From contig NZ_JACOON010000005.1 in NCBI RefSeq assembly GCF_014287795.1, forward strand, positions 1-64,000: 64,000 nt of DNA. Direction: 5' to 3'. Origin of the DNA: Christensenella tenuis. GTDB lineage: Bacteria; Bacillota; Clostridia; Christensenellales; Christensenellaceae. Positions 1 to 7,958 of this stretch are shown here, one piece after another; position 1 is the first letter of the stretch, and every line of letters starts with the position of its first letter. A program made the translations under genes and the position numbers. The notes below the pieces were generated by a model, which was not told the origin of the DNA, did not search any database, and worked only from the letters and a program-made list of their open reading frames with translations.

Positions 1-198
1 CAGTTCTATTTCAGGACGACGGACGTAACGGGAGTGATCGAGCTGCCGAGCGGAACGGAAATGGTAATGCCGGGAGATAACATCGAGATGGAAATCAAGC
101 TGATCACGCCGATTGCAATCGAAGAAGGCCTTCGGTTCGCAATTCGTGAAGGCGGCCGTACGGTAGGATCCGGGGTAGTGTCGGGCGTTATCGAATAA
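1..198 (+). CDS. tuf: Elongation factor Tu, C-terminal fragment
   Basis: This is the last 65 codons of EF-Tu, the GTPase that delivers aminoacyl-tRNA to the ribosome; the gene begins left of the window. The frame is open from base 1 and ends at TAA 196-198. The residues match the C-terminal beta-barrel domain: [11 protein letters not shown] at the start, then [25 protein letters not shown] and the family-typical ending. A rho-independent terminator follows. In many Firmicutes tuf leads straight into rpsJ, whereas here 6.8 kb of other genes intervenes. Confidence 0.97.
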   Translation, partial: QFYFRTTDVTGVIELPSGTEMVMPGDNIEMEIKLITPIAIEEGLRFAIREGGRTVGSGVVSGVIE

Positions 199-279
199 GA
201 AAAAACGCATATAAGGATTGATGGAGGTATCAACGGAGATTGAGTTTTGTTTCCGTTGATGTATCTGGAAACAAATTAA

Positions 280-303
280 GGGAGCGGAAACCCGCTCCCT
301 TTT
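280..303 (+). terminator. Rho-independent terminator of tuf
   Basis: An 8-bp GC-rich stem (GGGAGCGG paired with CCGCTCCC) closes a 4-base loop and is followed by four T residues. It lies about 80 bases after the tuf stop codon and would end the str-type operon. Confidence 0.9.
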
Positions 304-357
304 AGTGTCATGTCACACATTCGTCAATGAACGGACGTATTATCAGGCAGCATGGGA

Positions 358-386
358 TTGTTGAGTCCACTGGTATTTGATATAGT
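358..386 (+). promoter_or_regulatory. Putative sigma-A promoter of the lipoprotein gene
   Basis: TTGTTG (358-363) and TATAGT (381-386) are separated by 17 bases, about 80 bases upstream of the lipoprotein start codon. No operator-like repeat is visible. Confidence 0.5.
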
Positions 387-467
387 TACACACAGCACAT
401 GCTGCAAAGCAGGCGGTGAACAACTACCAGAGGCTTTGCAAAATATTTATCATCAAGAGGAGAGAAC

Positions 468-902
468 ATGAAGAAAATTGTACTTGTAGTGGCAGCAGTG
501 GTGCTGTGTATGGCATTCGCTGTAGGATGTGCGGCCCCGGCGGCTGCTCCGTCAGAGTCTGCCCCGGCATCGGAGGCGGCTTCTGCGGAAGCATCGGGAG
601 AGGCCTCTGCGGCGGCAAATACGGATTATATGTCCTGGACCGCTACAGAATGGGAAGCGGCGTCGGATGCGGAAAAGACGGCGGCGTCGGAAGCGTTGCT
701 GCTTGATATCGGCGACTACCTGATGGATGGTTTCGCAGCTATGGTGGAGCAGGCCAAAACGGATGACAGCGTGAAAGAACAGATTGACAGCCAGGTGGAA
801 AGCCTGAAAACTCAAATCGAGACCTTCCTTGCAAGCTCGTCGAGTTTCACGATCGGCGACCTGGCGCAGGCCAGCAAGCAGGCTGTAGGCAGCGCGGAAT
901 AA
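468..902 (+). CDS. Small secreted lipoprotein of unknown function
   Basis: This is a 144-residue protein with a lipoprotein signal: Lys-Lys, a hydrophobic stretch, then FAVGC with Cys21 as the lipidation site. Residues 22-50 form an Ala/Ser/Glu-rich linker. The rest (about 52-144) is predicted to be mostly helical and acidic, with no recognised domain. The RBS AGAGGAGA lies 7 bases before ATG 468. The gene stands alone between its own promoter and a terminator. The Ser-Ala-Glu linker resembles that of the sugar-binding lipoprotein at 40925, so the linker is probably a house style of this organism and not a functional clue. Confidence 0.85.
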   Translation: MKKIVLVVAAVVLCMAFAVGCAAPAAAPSESAPASEAASAEASGEASAAANTDYMSWTATEWEAASDAEKTAASEALLLDIGDYLMDGFAAMVEQAKTDDSVKEQIDSQVESLKTQIETFLASSSSFTIGDLAQASKQAVGSAE

Positions 903-915
903 GAAGCACAAATAA

Positions 916-953
916 AAACAGACCTGTGCGTTATGCACGGGCCTGTTTTTTGT
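916..953 (+). terminator. Rho-independent terminator after the lipoprotein gene
   Basis: An AAACAG...CTGTTT stem with an inner GTGC/GCAC stem is followed by TTTTTTG. It sits between two convergent genes. Confidence 0.85.
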
Positions 954-957
954 TTGC

Positions 958-2325
958 TCAGGAAAAATAAACGATGTATCCCTGCACCAAAATATAAATG
1001 ATAATAAACGGCAGGACATATTTACAATACCACCGTATTTTTGAGGGAAATGCAAGACCGCTTCCCGTGTTTGCCTCGGCGAGGAAGCCCTTCCAGCCCC
1101 AGCCGTATTTGGTGACGCAGAATAAAAGGTAAATGAGGGCGCCGATGGGCAGCAAGTTATTGCTGACGATGAAATCCTCGAGGTCAAGCACCGTCGTTCC
1201 CGGGCCGAGCGGTTGGAATCCGGAGAATAAATTATAACCAAGGATGCACGGAAGCGCCAACCCGATCATCAGAAATGTGTTGATGAGCGCGGATTTCCTG
1301 CGCGACCAGCCAAACAGGTCCATGCCGAATGAAAGAATGTTTTCAAATACGGCAATGACCGTGGAAAAAGAAGCAAAAATCATAAAGATGTAGAAAAAAG
1401 CCCCCCAGATCTGCCCGCCGGCCATTGAATTGAAAATATTTGGAAGCGTAACAAAAATCAGGTCAGGGCCGCTCCCAGGGTTTACGCCAAACGCAAAGCA
1501 GGCCGGGAAGATAATGAGGCCGGATAAGAGAGCGACGGAAGTATCGAGCGCCGTGATGCTGACGGATTCCCCAAACAGCCGCCGGTCGCGGCTGACATAG
1601 CTGCCAAAAATCGCCATACTGCCAATCCCTACGCTTAATGTGAAAAAAGCTTGCCCCATGGCGGCAAAAATCACCTCGGGCAAACCGTGTTCCATCAGCT
1701 TTGAAAAATTGGGCTGCAGATAAAACGCGATACCGGCCTGCGCGCCGGGCAGGGTGACGGAGCGGATGACCAAAACAACCATCACTGCAAGCAGGCTTGT
1801 CATCATAAATTTGGAAACCTTTTCCACGCCCTTTTGCAGGCCGAGCGCGCATACGAAAAAGCCGACGGCAGTAATCAGGACCATCCAGCCGATCTGCGGG
1901 AAAGCATCCGCCTTCATGGCGGCGAATTCAAGCTGTACTCCGGCGGCGGAAAGGCCCACGAAATCTCCGGATAATGTTTTCACAAAGTATGCGATCATCC
2001 ATCCCGCGATGGTGGTATAAAACATCATCAAAAGATAATTCCCGGCAATCGCGCCGTAGCTGAACAGGTGCCATTTGCTGCCTTTCGGTTCAAGGGACTG
2101 GAAAGAGCGTGCAACGCTTTTCTGGCTGGCGCGGCCCACTGAAAATTCCATGACCATAATGGGCAGGCCAAGAATCACAAGGAAAATCAGGTAAATGATA
2201 AGGAAGGCTGCTCCGCCGTATGCGCCGACCACATAAGGAAACCGCCAAATATTGCCCAGGCCGATGGCGCAGCCCGCTGAAATTAAAATAAAACCCAGAC
2301 GTGAACCAAAGGTTTCGCGTTTCAA
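958..2325 (-). CDS. Sodium-dependent transporter, NSS/SNF family
   Basis: This 455-residue membrane protein belongs to the neurotransmitter:sodium symporter family (LeuT/MhsT fold), which couples Na+ entry to uptake of amino acids or similar small substrates. The N-terminus carries the family signature GLGNIWRFPY in TM1 (about residues 22-31), then AYGGAAFLI, and about 11-12 hydrophobic segments follow. The length is usual for bacterial members. The start is TTG at 2325, preceded on the minus strand by a GGGGG Shine-Dalgarno. It lies 24 bases after the ZIP gene on the same strand and is probably cotranscribed with it. The substrate cannot be read from the sequence. Confidence 0.93.
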   Translation of the reverse strand: MKRETFGSRLGFILISAGCAIGLGNIWRFPYVVGAYGGAAFLIIYLIFLVILGLPIMVMEFSVGRASQKSVARSFQSLEPKGSKWHLFSYGAIAGNYLLMMFYTTIAGWMIAYFVKTLSGDFVGLSAAGVQLEFAAMKADAFPQIGWMVLITAVGFFVCALGLQKGVEKVSKFMMTSLLAVMVVLVIRSVTLPGAQAGIAFYLQPNFSKLMEHGLPEVIFAAMGQAFFTLSVGIGSMAIFGSYVSRDRRLFGESVSITALDTSVALLSGLIIFPACFAFGVNPGSGPDLIFVTLPNIFNSMAGGQIWGAFFYIFMIFASFSTVIAVFENILSFGMDLFGWSRRKSALINTFLMIGLALPCILGYNLFSGFQPLGPGTTVLDLEDFIVSNNLLPIGALIYLLFCVTKYGWGWKGFLAEANTGSGLAFPSKIRWYCKYVLPFIIIYILVQGYIVYFS

Positions 2326-2349
2326 ACAGATACCCCCGAAATTTTGAAT

Positions 2350-3144
2350 TTACCCAAGCGCCACATCGAGTATCATCATAAGAATGAATCCAACCATCAC
2401 GCCCGCTGTACCGGAATGGGAATGCTCGCCAAGATGCGCCTCGGGAATCAGTTCTTCCACCACGACATAAATCATCGCCCCCGCGGCAAACGCAAGCAGC
2501 CACGGCATAATGCCGGAAATAAGGCCGATCAGGGCCACTGCGGCCACTGCGGCAATCGGCTCCACCGCGCCAGACATGGCCCCCCACAGAAAAGCCTTTC
2601 CACGGGTCAGGCCCTCCTGGCGCAAGGGCAGGGCAATGGCGGCCCCTTCGGGTACGTTTTGCAGCGCCATACCAATGGCAAGTGCAATTGCGGAGGCAAG
2701 CGTCACCGTTTCACCGGCGCCTGCCTGCGCTGCAACGGCGAATGCAAGGCCCACCGCAAGGCCTTCCGGAATATTGTGCAGGGTGACGGCAAACACCAGC
2801 ATCGTGCGCTTCCCGAGGTGCGAATGCAGTCCCTCCGGCTTGCTGCTGCCCGGATGCTGGTGGGGAAGGAGATGGTCGAGCGCAAAGAGGAAAATACCCC
2901 CGAGTGCAAAGCCGCCCGCCGCCGGAATCCATCCGGTTGTGCCTTGTTCCTCCGCCATTTCAATGGCGGGAATCAGCAAAGACCAAACAGACGCGGCAAT
3001 CATAATACCCGCCGCAAAGCCGAGCATAACGCGCTGTATTTTTGGATTAATTTCACCGCGGAAAAAGAAGACCGATGCAGAACCGGCCGTGGTCGCCGCA
3101 AACATCAGGCCTGAACCCGCAAGAGCAAGCAGGAATGGATTCAT
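2350..3144 (-). CDS. ZIP family divalent metal transporter
   Basis: This 264-residue polytopic membrane protein moves Zn2+ or a similar divalent metal into the cytosol. The paired binding motifs of the family are both present: HNIPEG (residues 123-128) in TM4 and QNVPEG (162-167) in TM5. The loop before TM4 is His-rich (HQH at 95-97, HSH near 107-109). The start ATG 3144 has a GAGGAG RBS. It is the first gene of a likely two-gene unit with the NSS transporter. Confidence 0.93.
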   Translation of the reverse strand: MNPFLLALAGSGLMFAATTAGSASVFFFRGEINPKIQRVMLGFAAGIMIAASVWSLLIPAIEMAEEQGTTGWIPAAGGFALGGIFLFALDHLLPHQHPGSSKPEGLHSHLGKRTMLVFAVTLHNIPEGLAVGLAFAVAAQAGAGETVTLASAIALAIGMALQNVPEGAAIALPLRQEGLTRGKAFLWGAMSGAVEPIAAVAAVALIGLISGIMPWLLAFAAGAMIYVVVEELIPEAHLGEHSHSGTAGVMVGFILMMILDVALG

Positions 3145-3635
3145 AGTAGTTCTTCTCCTCTGAAAATAAATAATTACATATCATTAATAAGCCGGAAAAC
3201 GAAAGGCGAAACGGTTTTCATTAAAAAATACGCGAGCAAAAAAGAATTGCAGGACAGTTTTTGTTTTTTGATTCGCACAGAGGCTATTCCCGCCTTTAGG
3301 GGAAAAACCTATGCAGAGATATACCGGAACAGTTCACCACCCTATTAACCCATATACTTTTTCTGTCTGGAAAATATCGAAAAGACCTTTCGCGCAGGGC
3401 GGCGCGGGATATCCCGCGGTAACAAAGTAAAAAGTTCAGCCTTGTTTGGCCTGCGCTGTAGAAAGATAGCGTTCCGGCTTTTGCTGCGTTACCGCAGGCG
3501 GCTGGCCATCGAGGGGCTCCTGCACGAGCCCGGCGCAGCGGGACGCGCGGGGAGAAAAAGGAACCGTCCGCCAGATGAACCTGCCTGCATAACCGGGAGG
3601 CAAACACAAGGACGAGTTCCGGCAATTGGCAGCAA
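3145..3635. other. Intergenic region, no gene recognised
   Basis: About 490 bases without a credible coding frame. Several GC-rich short inverted repeats are visible (for example GCGGGATATCCCGC near 3401-3417), but there is no match I can recognise to tRNA, SRP RNA, RNase P RNA or a riboswitch. The part next to 3636 is simply the downstream region of the XRE gene. Confidence 0.5.
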
Positions 3636-3968
3636 CTACTTTTCCGGCGGAAGGTCGAGCGCCGCGCGTGCAAGGTTGCGGGATTTCTTACTGGAATTTT
3701 TATAAGAGTCAATAATTTCTTTATAAGGAAGCAAAGCTTTTGCTTCGCGGTCCTTGACAGAAGGGCTGTTTTCGCCAAGCAAAAGAAAATCGCAGGATAC
3801 ACCCAAATATTTTGCGAGAGTAATTATCGTATCGCTTTTGACCTTGGAAGTGGGGCGAGCCTTCCAATTCGTAAATGTACCTTCAGAAATACCAGTATCC
3901 TTATGAACCTGATAGGGAGTGATTCCAGAATCCTCCAATATTTTTAGTATTCTTTCAGATACTTTCAT
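3636..3968 (-). CDS. XRE-family transcriptional regulator
   Basis: This is a 110-residue protein with an N-terminal helix-turn-helix of the Cro/C1 type (residues about 5-60: ILKILEDSGITPYQVHKDTG, then SEGTFTNWKAR, and a YLGVSCDFLL closing segment). The C-terminal 50 residues are charged and unassigned. I chose ATG 3968 over the upstream in-frame ATG at 4010 because AAGGGG lies just before it. The gene is divergent from the small Cys-rich gene at 4158, with overlapping promoter regions between them, so it may regulate that gene and itself. Confidence 0.87.
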   Translation of the reverse strand: MKVSERILKILEDSGITPYQVHKDTGISEGTFTNWKARPTSKVKSDTIITLAKYLGVSCDFLLLGENSPSVKDREAKALLPYKEIIDSYKNSSKKSRNLARAALDLPPEK

Positions 3969-3997
3969 AGAACCCCTTTTTAAATTATAATTTAGCA

Positions 3998-4026
3998 TTG
4001 ACGCATACATTTAAATGTAGTATACT
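3998..4026 (+). promoter_or_regulatory. Sigma-A promoter reading toward the Cys-rich gene
   Basis: TTGACG (3998-4003) and TATACT (4021-4026) are 17 bases apart. The spacer holds ACATTTAAATGT, a 12-bp palindrome that could be an operator for the divergent XRE protein. Confidence 0.65.
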
Positions 4027-4067
4027 TAATGAAAAGCAAAACACACCCCAAAAGTGGCTTTGCTTCC

Positions 4068-4109
4068 ACAAGTAAGCGGACAGGGCTCGCAACCATTTCG
4101 CTTACTTGT
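4068..4109 (+). repeat. Long inverted repeat in the 5' leader of the Cys-rich gene
   Basis: ACAAGTAAGCG (4068-4078) is repeated as its exact reverse complement at 4099-4109 across a 20-base loop. It lies between the promoter at 3998-4026 and the start at 4158. It may be an RNA stem in the leader or a paired operator; there is no T-run, so it is not a standard terminator. Confidence 0.6.
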
Positions 4110-4157
4110 AGTATGATTTTATCACAGCGCTTTTGATTTTACAAGGCGGTGAATAGG

Positions 4158-4451
4158 ATGAACGAGACAACCGTATGCGAGGGGTGCGCCGTAAAGGGCG
4201 ACAAAACCTATTGCCTTTCCTGCCGCATCATACAAAGCTGCATCGAACGGATGCGCGAAGTGCTCAGCGGATGCAGGCTCGATGAATGCAACATACTTGC
4301 CCGGGAGATAAAGCATCTCACGGAACTGGAATATGCCCGTGGACGGGCCGCCGGTTATGAGGCTGGGGTTGCAGAAGCGGATGAACTAAAGAAACGATAC
4401 CTCGCGCACATGGAGCGCAAAGCGGTTGAAATAGCTTCAAACTGCCGATAA
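4158..4451 (+). CDS. Small Cys-rich protein of unknown function
   Basis: A 97-residue protein (100 if the upstream GTG at 4149 is used). Two CxxC pairs near the N-terminus (CEGC, then CLSC about nine residues later) look like a small zinc ribbon; the remainder is helical and charged with a few more Cys. I prefer ATG 4158 because the AAGGCGGTG site then lies at normal spacing, whereas GTG 4149 would abut it. It is transcribed away from the XRE regulator and has its own promoter and leader repeat. I do not recognise the family. Confidence 0.7.
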   Translation: MNETTVCEGCAVKGDKTYCLSCRIIQSCIERMREVLSGCRLDECNILAREIKHLTELEYARGRAAGYEAGVAEADELKKRYLAHMERKAVEIASNCR

Positions 4452-4618
4452 ACCTATAAGCGGGGGGCGTCGAGAGGCCTTGCCGTTTCGTCTGTAATTA
4501 CGGGCAAGGGCCGCCGGGCGTCTGCCAGCGGGCGCCCAAGAGAGGAACGCGGCTGGATGGGAGAAGGCTTAAACGCTTTTCCGCAAGCAAGGCAAGCGTA
4601 CAGCACGCTGCAAACCCG
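4452..4618. other. Intergenic, no gene seen
   Basis: About 170 bases of GC-rich sequence with short inverted repeats (for example CGGGCGTCTGCCAGCGGGCGCCC around 4517-4540). It holds no coding frame and no recognised RNA. Confidence 0.4.
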
Positions 4619-4663
4619 AAAAAAAAAAGACCGTTCCCCGAAAGCCGGAACGGTCTTTTTTTA
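4619..4663. terminator. Bidirectional rho-independent terminator
   Basis: A-run, then GACCGTTCC/GGAACGGTC with an inner CGAAAGCCG loop, then TTTTTTT. It can terminate transcripts from both the Cys-rich gene (+) and the convergent gene at 4669 (-). Confidence 0.9.
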
Positions 4664-4668
4664 ATACT

Positions 4669-5955
4669 TTATCCGTTGTAATGCATCGTATGAAAAGAAG
4701 ATATTTTTGAAATTTCCGCGGGGATTTCAAGTGTGTTGAGAATCTCCACAAAACGTTCGCATACATCCGTTTCGGAAGAACGCTGCGCTACATTGATAAC
4801 CAGTTCTCCCCGGTAAGAAACGATTGCCAGCGTAAAGGGATTGATCGCCGTAGGCAGGCAGGGATAAATTTCTTCTATATACGGCTCCATAGACGGCGGC
4901 AGGTCAACCCGGCCCATGTTGGTAATGACGTAAGTCGCCTGTCCGGAAGTTTGCTCGATCGAGGTGCGGACCAGTCTGCATTTTTCTTCGAGGGGAAGGT
5001 CTGCGTCCAGAAGCTCCAGCGTTTCCACAGCGGTCTTTTTTGCGTCTGCAGCAAGTTCCGCTGCCTGCGTCTGGAAATCGAGCAGCCCTTTTTCTATCTT
5101 CAAAATATCTTCAAACGGCAGGCCGGCCATTTTCCGGTCATAGGGAATGCCTGCGCCTGCAATGAAGCAGCGCGTCGTTTTGCTTGGAAAATAGGGGCGC
5201 AGGTTGACGGGGATTGACGCGATCACCGGCCGTTCTTCTTCCGGCGCGCAGTATTTTTCGTGTACCGCACTTGAAAACAGAGGACAGATAAATGTCACAG
5301 GACTTGCCTGGTACTCTTTTACCACGCCGTGCAATTTGGAAAACGGCAGGCGGATTTGTACGACGGTATCTTCCGGATTGCCGTCGGTGGTCACGCCGGG
5401 CACCCGGAAGGCGGGAAAACGGGGATATTCGTTTGGCTGCGCCAGATCGATTTTCATCACGGCGTCTTCGGCCTCTTCGGCCTCAAATTCCGTGTCCGAC
5501 GTGCGGATATCGCCGGGCTCCACCGGAAGTCCCAAAATGCGGAAATAGTGGTACAGCAGGGATTTCAGGAAAACGAGGAAACCGAGGCCGTCGGCGAGGG
5601 AGTGGAACCAGTCGGCCCGGATGGTATCGCCCTCATAGGTGATGCAAAAGAGATAGCCGTTCGTATCGTCCGTGCCCATTGTGCGCACTTCCGTTCCATC
5701 TCCCGGGAAAACGGGTGCGGGAAGGTCGATGGGAATGTAAAAGTAATTTGATTTGTCATGGGCGAGCCCTACCGCCATTTGCGGGAAGCGCCCGAGCGTC
5801 TCGTCCGCAGCCTTGCACAATGCGGCCCCATCCACCCTGCGGTCAAGCCGCACGGTAAAACGGGGAACACAGCCGCACGAAAGATGCGAGCCGTATAGAT
5901 ATACTTTTCCGTTCGCGTCCAGCGCGAGCGCGGGATTGTCATTTGTTTTCAGCAT
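4669..5955 (-). CDS. Condensation/acyltransferase-fold protein (CoA-dependent acyltransferase superfamily)
   Basis: This is a 428-residue protein of the superfamily that includes NRPS condensation domains, alcohol acetyltransferases and PapA5. The N-terminal half carries WFHSLADGLG (His near residue 118, DG near 122-123), which matches the HHxxxDG catalytic motif except that the first His is replaced by Phe. The second half has a typical late region (TSIEQTSGQATYVITNMGRVDLP). I chose the start at 5955 because GGAAAGGA lies 7 bases upstream; the in-frame ATG at 5976 has no RBS. The gene stands alone. The substrate is unknown; bacterial homologues are usually annotated as hypothetical. Confidence 0.75.
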   Translation of the reverse strand: MLKTNDNPALALDANGKVYLYGSHLSCGCVPRFTVRLDRRVDGAALCKAADETLGRFPQMAVGLAHDKSNYFYIPIDLPAPVFPGDGTEVRTMGTDDTNGYLFCITYEGDTIRADWFHSLADGLGFLVFLKSLLYHYFRILGLPVEPGDIRTSDTEFEAEEAEDAVMKIDLAQPNEYPRFPAFRVPGVTTDGNPEDTVVQIRLPFSKLHGVVKEYQASPVTFICPLFSSAVHEKYCAPEEERPVIASIPVNLRPYFPSKTTRCFIAGAGIPYDRKMAGLPFEDILKIEKGLLDFQTQAAELAADAKKTAVETLELLDADLPLEEKCRLVRTSIEQTSGQATYVITNMGRVDLPPSMEPYIEEIYPCLPTAINPFTLAIVSYRGELVINVAQRSSETDVCERFVEILNTLEIPAEISKISSFHTMHYNG

Positions 5956-6053
5956 GGTTGTTATCCTTTCCAACATTTGTCTGGTCTCGTAATTATTGTA
6001 TCATCGGGATATTATCGAAACAACAAAAACCGTCCGCCGAAAGATTAAAATAT

Positions 6054-6090
6054 GAAAAACGCCCCCATAACGCATATGGGAGCGTAAAAA
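6054..6090 (-). terminator. Rho-independent terminator after the NifX-like gene
   Basis: Read on the minus strand, an imperfect ACGCTCCCATA / TATGGGGGCGT stem is followed by TTTTTCAT. It sits 30-60 bases past the stop of the minus-strand gene at 6118. Confidence 0.75.
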
Positions 6091-6117
6091 ACGTGCCAGA
6101 CTTCCGCGGGATATTCC

Positions 6118-6468
6118 TCAGTGGCAGTCTCCTGCGTGCTCATGCTTGCAGCATACCGTATCGTCGGACACCAGCGCGCCGTCAAGGAACTTTTGGGCCG
6201 CATCCTTTGCCGCGCCCTGCGCGCCCGTTACAATTTCGATGCCCTTTTCGTCAAATTTCTCTCGCGCGCCTGCGCCCATGCCGCCGGAAATAATGACGGT
6301 TACTCCGCGGCCTGCCAAAAATTCGATCAGGTTGTGGTCGTGCCCGGGGCTCGCGATGGTTTCCTCCGCTGCGATCTTTCCGTCCTCAACGGTAAAAAGG
6401 TTGAAGTCGGAGCAATGTCCGAAATGCCCGGAAACGTTTAAGCCTTCACTTGCAACTGCGATTTTCAT
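6118..6468 (-). CDS. Dinitrogenase iron-molybdenum cofactor (NifX/NafY-like) domain protein
   Basis: This is a 116-residue single-domain protein of the NifB/NifX/NafY cofactor-binding family. It begins MKIAVASEGLNVSGHFGHC; the GHFGHC segment, the GxGHDH stretch near residue 42 and the SGGMGAGAREKF segment are typical. In non-nitrogen-fixing Clostridia such proteins are thought to carry iron-sulfur or metal clusters, often near MRP/NBP35 ATPases, but no such gene is present here. The C-terminus ends in a Cys/His cluster (CCKHEHAGDCH), an obvious metal-binding tail. The start ATG 6468 has an AAGGAGG site. Confidence 0.85.
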   Translation of the reverse strand: MKIAVASEGLNVSGHFGHCSDFNLFTVEDGKIAAEETIASPGHDHNLIEFLAGRGVTVIISGGMGAGAREKFDEKGIEIVTGAQGAAKDAAQKFLDGALVSDDTVCCKHEHAGDCH

Positions 6469-6723
6469 GATCGGTCCTCCTTGTGGTTCAAAAGAATTAT
6501 TTACTCCCCGGAGGGAACTTATTTATGAACATATGTTCTTTACTCTCTGTTAAGCATATCACTTTTTTGGCATATGTCAATCATTGGAGGAATAAAAAAC
6601 AGAATATAATATAGAAGGGGAAATTTTTAGCACTTTGAAATCGCAATATCTTGTGCCCCTGTTTCCGGCGGGCCACTATTTTTAATTTTTTGGGAAAAAG
6701 CGGAAAAAAGTTCAAAAAAAGCC

Positions 6724-6752
6724 TTGAAATTGCGGATTTGGTCATGTATAAT
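6724..6752 (+). promoter_or_regulatory. Main promoter of the S10 ribosomal operon
   Basis: TTGAAA (6724-6729) and the perfect TATAAT (6747-6752) are 17 bases apart. It lies about 215 bases upstream of rpsJ, so the transcript has a long 5' leader. Confidence 0.85.
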
Positions 6753-6758
6753 TTAGTA

Positions 6759-6967
6759 CGTTGCGCTATAGGCGTATTTTGGGATGAGGCGAGAGGTTAC
6801 CGTGAGCCAGCGGATAGTTCCCGCCGACAAAAGTCCGGACAGTGATCCGGGCGGCTCCAAAAAGGGCAGGACAGAAACGTTCTGTCCGAAAAAAGCAAAG
6901 CGACACACCCGGCTATGTGTGTCAGCGAAGGCGGCTTTGGCCGCGACACTTGAAGGAGGAGAAACAA
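6759..6967 (+). promoter_or_regulatory. Structured 5' leader of the S10 operon
   Basis: The untranslated leader contains three local hairpins in series: GGACAGAA/TTCTGTCC at 6869-6887, GACACAC/GTGTGTC at 6902-6923, and GCGGC/GCCGC at 6931-6944, the last just before the rpsJ AAGGAGG. In many bacteria such leaders are bound by a ribosomal protein for feedback control; that this one is so used is inference. Confidence 0.45.
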
Positions 6968-7276
6968 ATGGCAAGCCAGAGAATTAGAATCAAACTGAAA
7001 GCTTACGACCACAACCTGATCGACCAGAGCGCTCAGAGGATTGTGGACACGGCAAAACGTACGGGCGCAAAGATTTCAGGCCCCGTGCCGCTTCCCACGA
7101 GCAAAGAGATCGTAACGATCCTGCGTGCGACGCACAAATACAAAGATTCGAGAGAACAATTTGAAATCAAAACACATAAACGCTTGATCGACATCCTCGA
7201 AGCAAATGCAAAGACGACGGACGCTCTCATGCGTCTCGACCTTCCCGCGGGCGTGGACATCGAAATCAAACTGTAA
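6968..7276 (+). CDS. rpsJ: 30S ribosomal protein S10
   Basis: This 102-residue protein is of normal S10 length. It has [15 protein letters not shown] at the N-terminus, the GPVPLPT motif near residues 37-43 and the VDIEIKL end. S10 binds the 3' major domain of 16S rRNA and also takes part in NusB antitermination. ATG 6968 follows AAGGAGGAG. It is the first gene of the ribosomal superoperon and is 26 bases ahead of rplC. Confidence 0.98.
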   Translation: MASQRIRIKLKAYDHNLIDQSAQRIVDTAKRTGAKISGPVPLPTSKEIVTILRATHKYKDSREQFEIKTHKRLIDILEANAKTTDALMRLDLPAGVDIEIKL

Positions 7277-7302
7277 ACAAGCGATAAGACGGAGGAGAAA
7301 AC

Positions 7303-7932
7303 ATGAAAGCTATACTGGGTGAAAAGATCGGCATGACTCAGATCTTCGCAGAAGACGGCAGAGTCGTTCCCGTAACAGTAGTAAAAGCCGGACCTTGCGT
7401 TATCGTTCAGAAGAAAACGGTAGAGACCGACGGATACAACGCGGTGCAGGTAGGGTTCGGAGAAGTCAAGGAAAAGAACGTAATCAAACCGAAAAAGGGC
7501 CATTTCGCAAAAGTAAAAGCAGCCCCCACGCGTTACCTGCGCGAGTTCCGCACAGACGAAGCGGAAGAGCTTGAGGCGGGCAGCGAAATCAAAGTAGATG
7601 TGTTTGAAGCGGGCGAGAAGATCGACGTTTCGGGTATTTCCAAGGGCAAAGGCTTCCTCGGCGTCATTGCGCGCTGGGGCCAGCACAGGGGGCCTATGAG
7701 CCATGGTTCGCGCTATCACAGGCGCCCCGGTTCCATGGGCGCATGCGCATCCCCGGCGAAAGTCATGAAGGGCAAACGCCTCCCGGGACGCGGCGGTTTC
7801 GATAAAGTGACCGTGCAGAATCTCGAAGTTATCAAGGTTGACACCGACAAGAACCTCTTGCTCATCAAGGGCGCGGTTCCCGGTGCCAAGGGCGGCCTTG
7901 TGACCATCAGAAAAAGCGTTAAGTCGCTGTAA
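7303..7932 (+). CDS. rplC: 50S ribosomal protein L3
   Basis: A 209-residue, full-length L3. It starts [15 protein letters not shown] and carries the core signature [16 protein letters not shown] and then [16 protein letters not shown], the loop that reaches toward the peptidyl-transferase centre. GGAGGAG precedes the ATG. It initiates assembly of the 3' end of 23S rRNA. Confidence 0.98.
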   Translation: MKAILGEKIGMTQIFAEDGRVVPVTVVKAGPCVIVQKKTVETDGYNAVQVGFGEVKEKNVIKPKKGHFAKVKAAPTRYLREFRTDEAEELEAGSEIKVDVFEAGEKIDVSGISKGKGFLGVIARWGQHRGPMSHGSRYHRRPGSMGACASPAKVMKGKRLPGRGGFDKVTVQNLEVIKVDTDKNLLLIKGAVPGAKGGLVTIRKSVKSL

Positions 7933-7958
7933 GACCGCTTGAAAAGGAGGAAGTAATT

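Noticed and set aside
2344..3163. Plus-strand open frames of 217-256 codons opposite the ZIP gene
   Set aside because: Shadows of the ZIP transporter, which has both metal motifs and an RBS.
3145..3635. Possible 6S RNA or RNase P RNA in the 490-base gap
   Set aside because: No conserved core sequence and no promoter-terminator pair.
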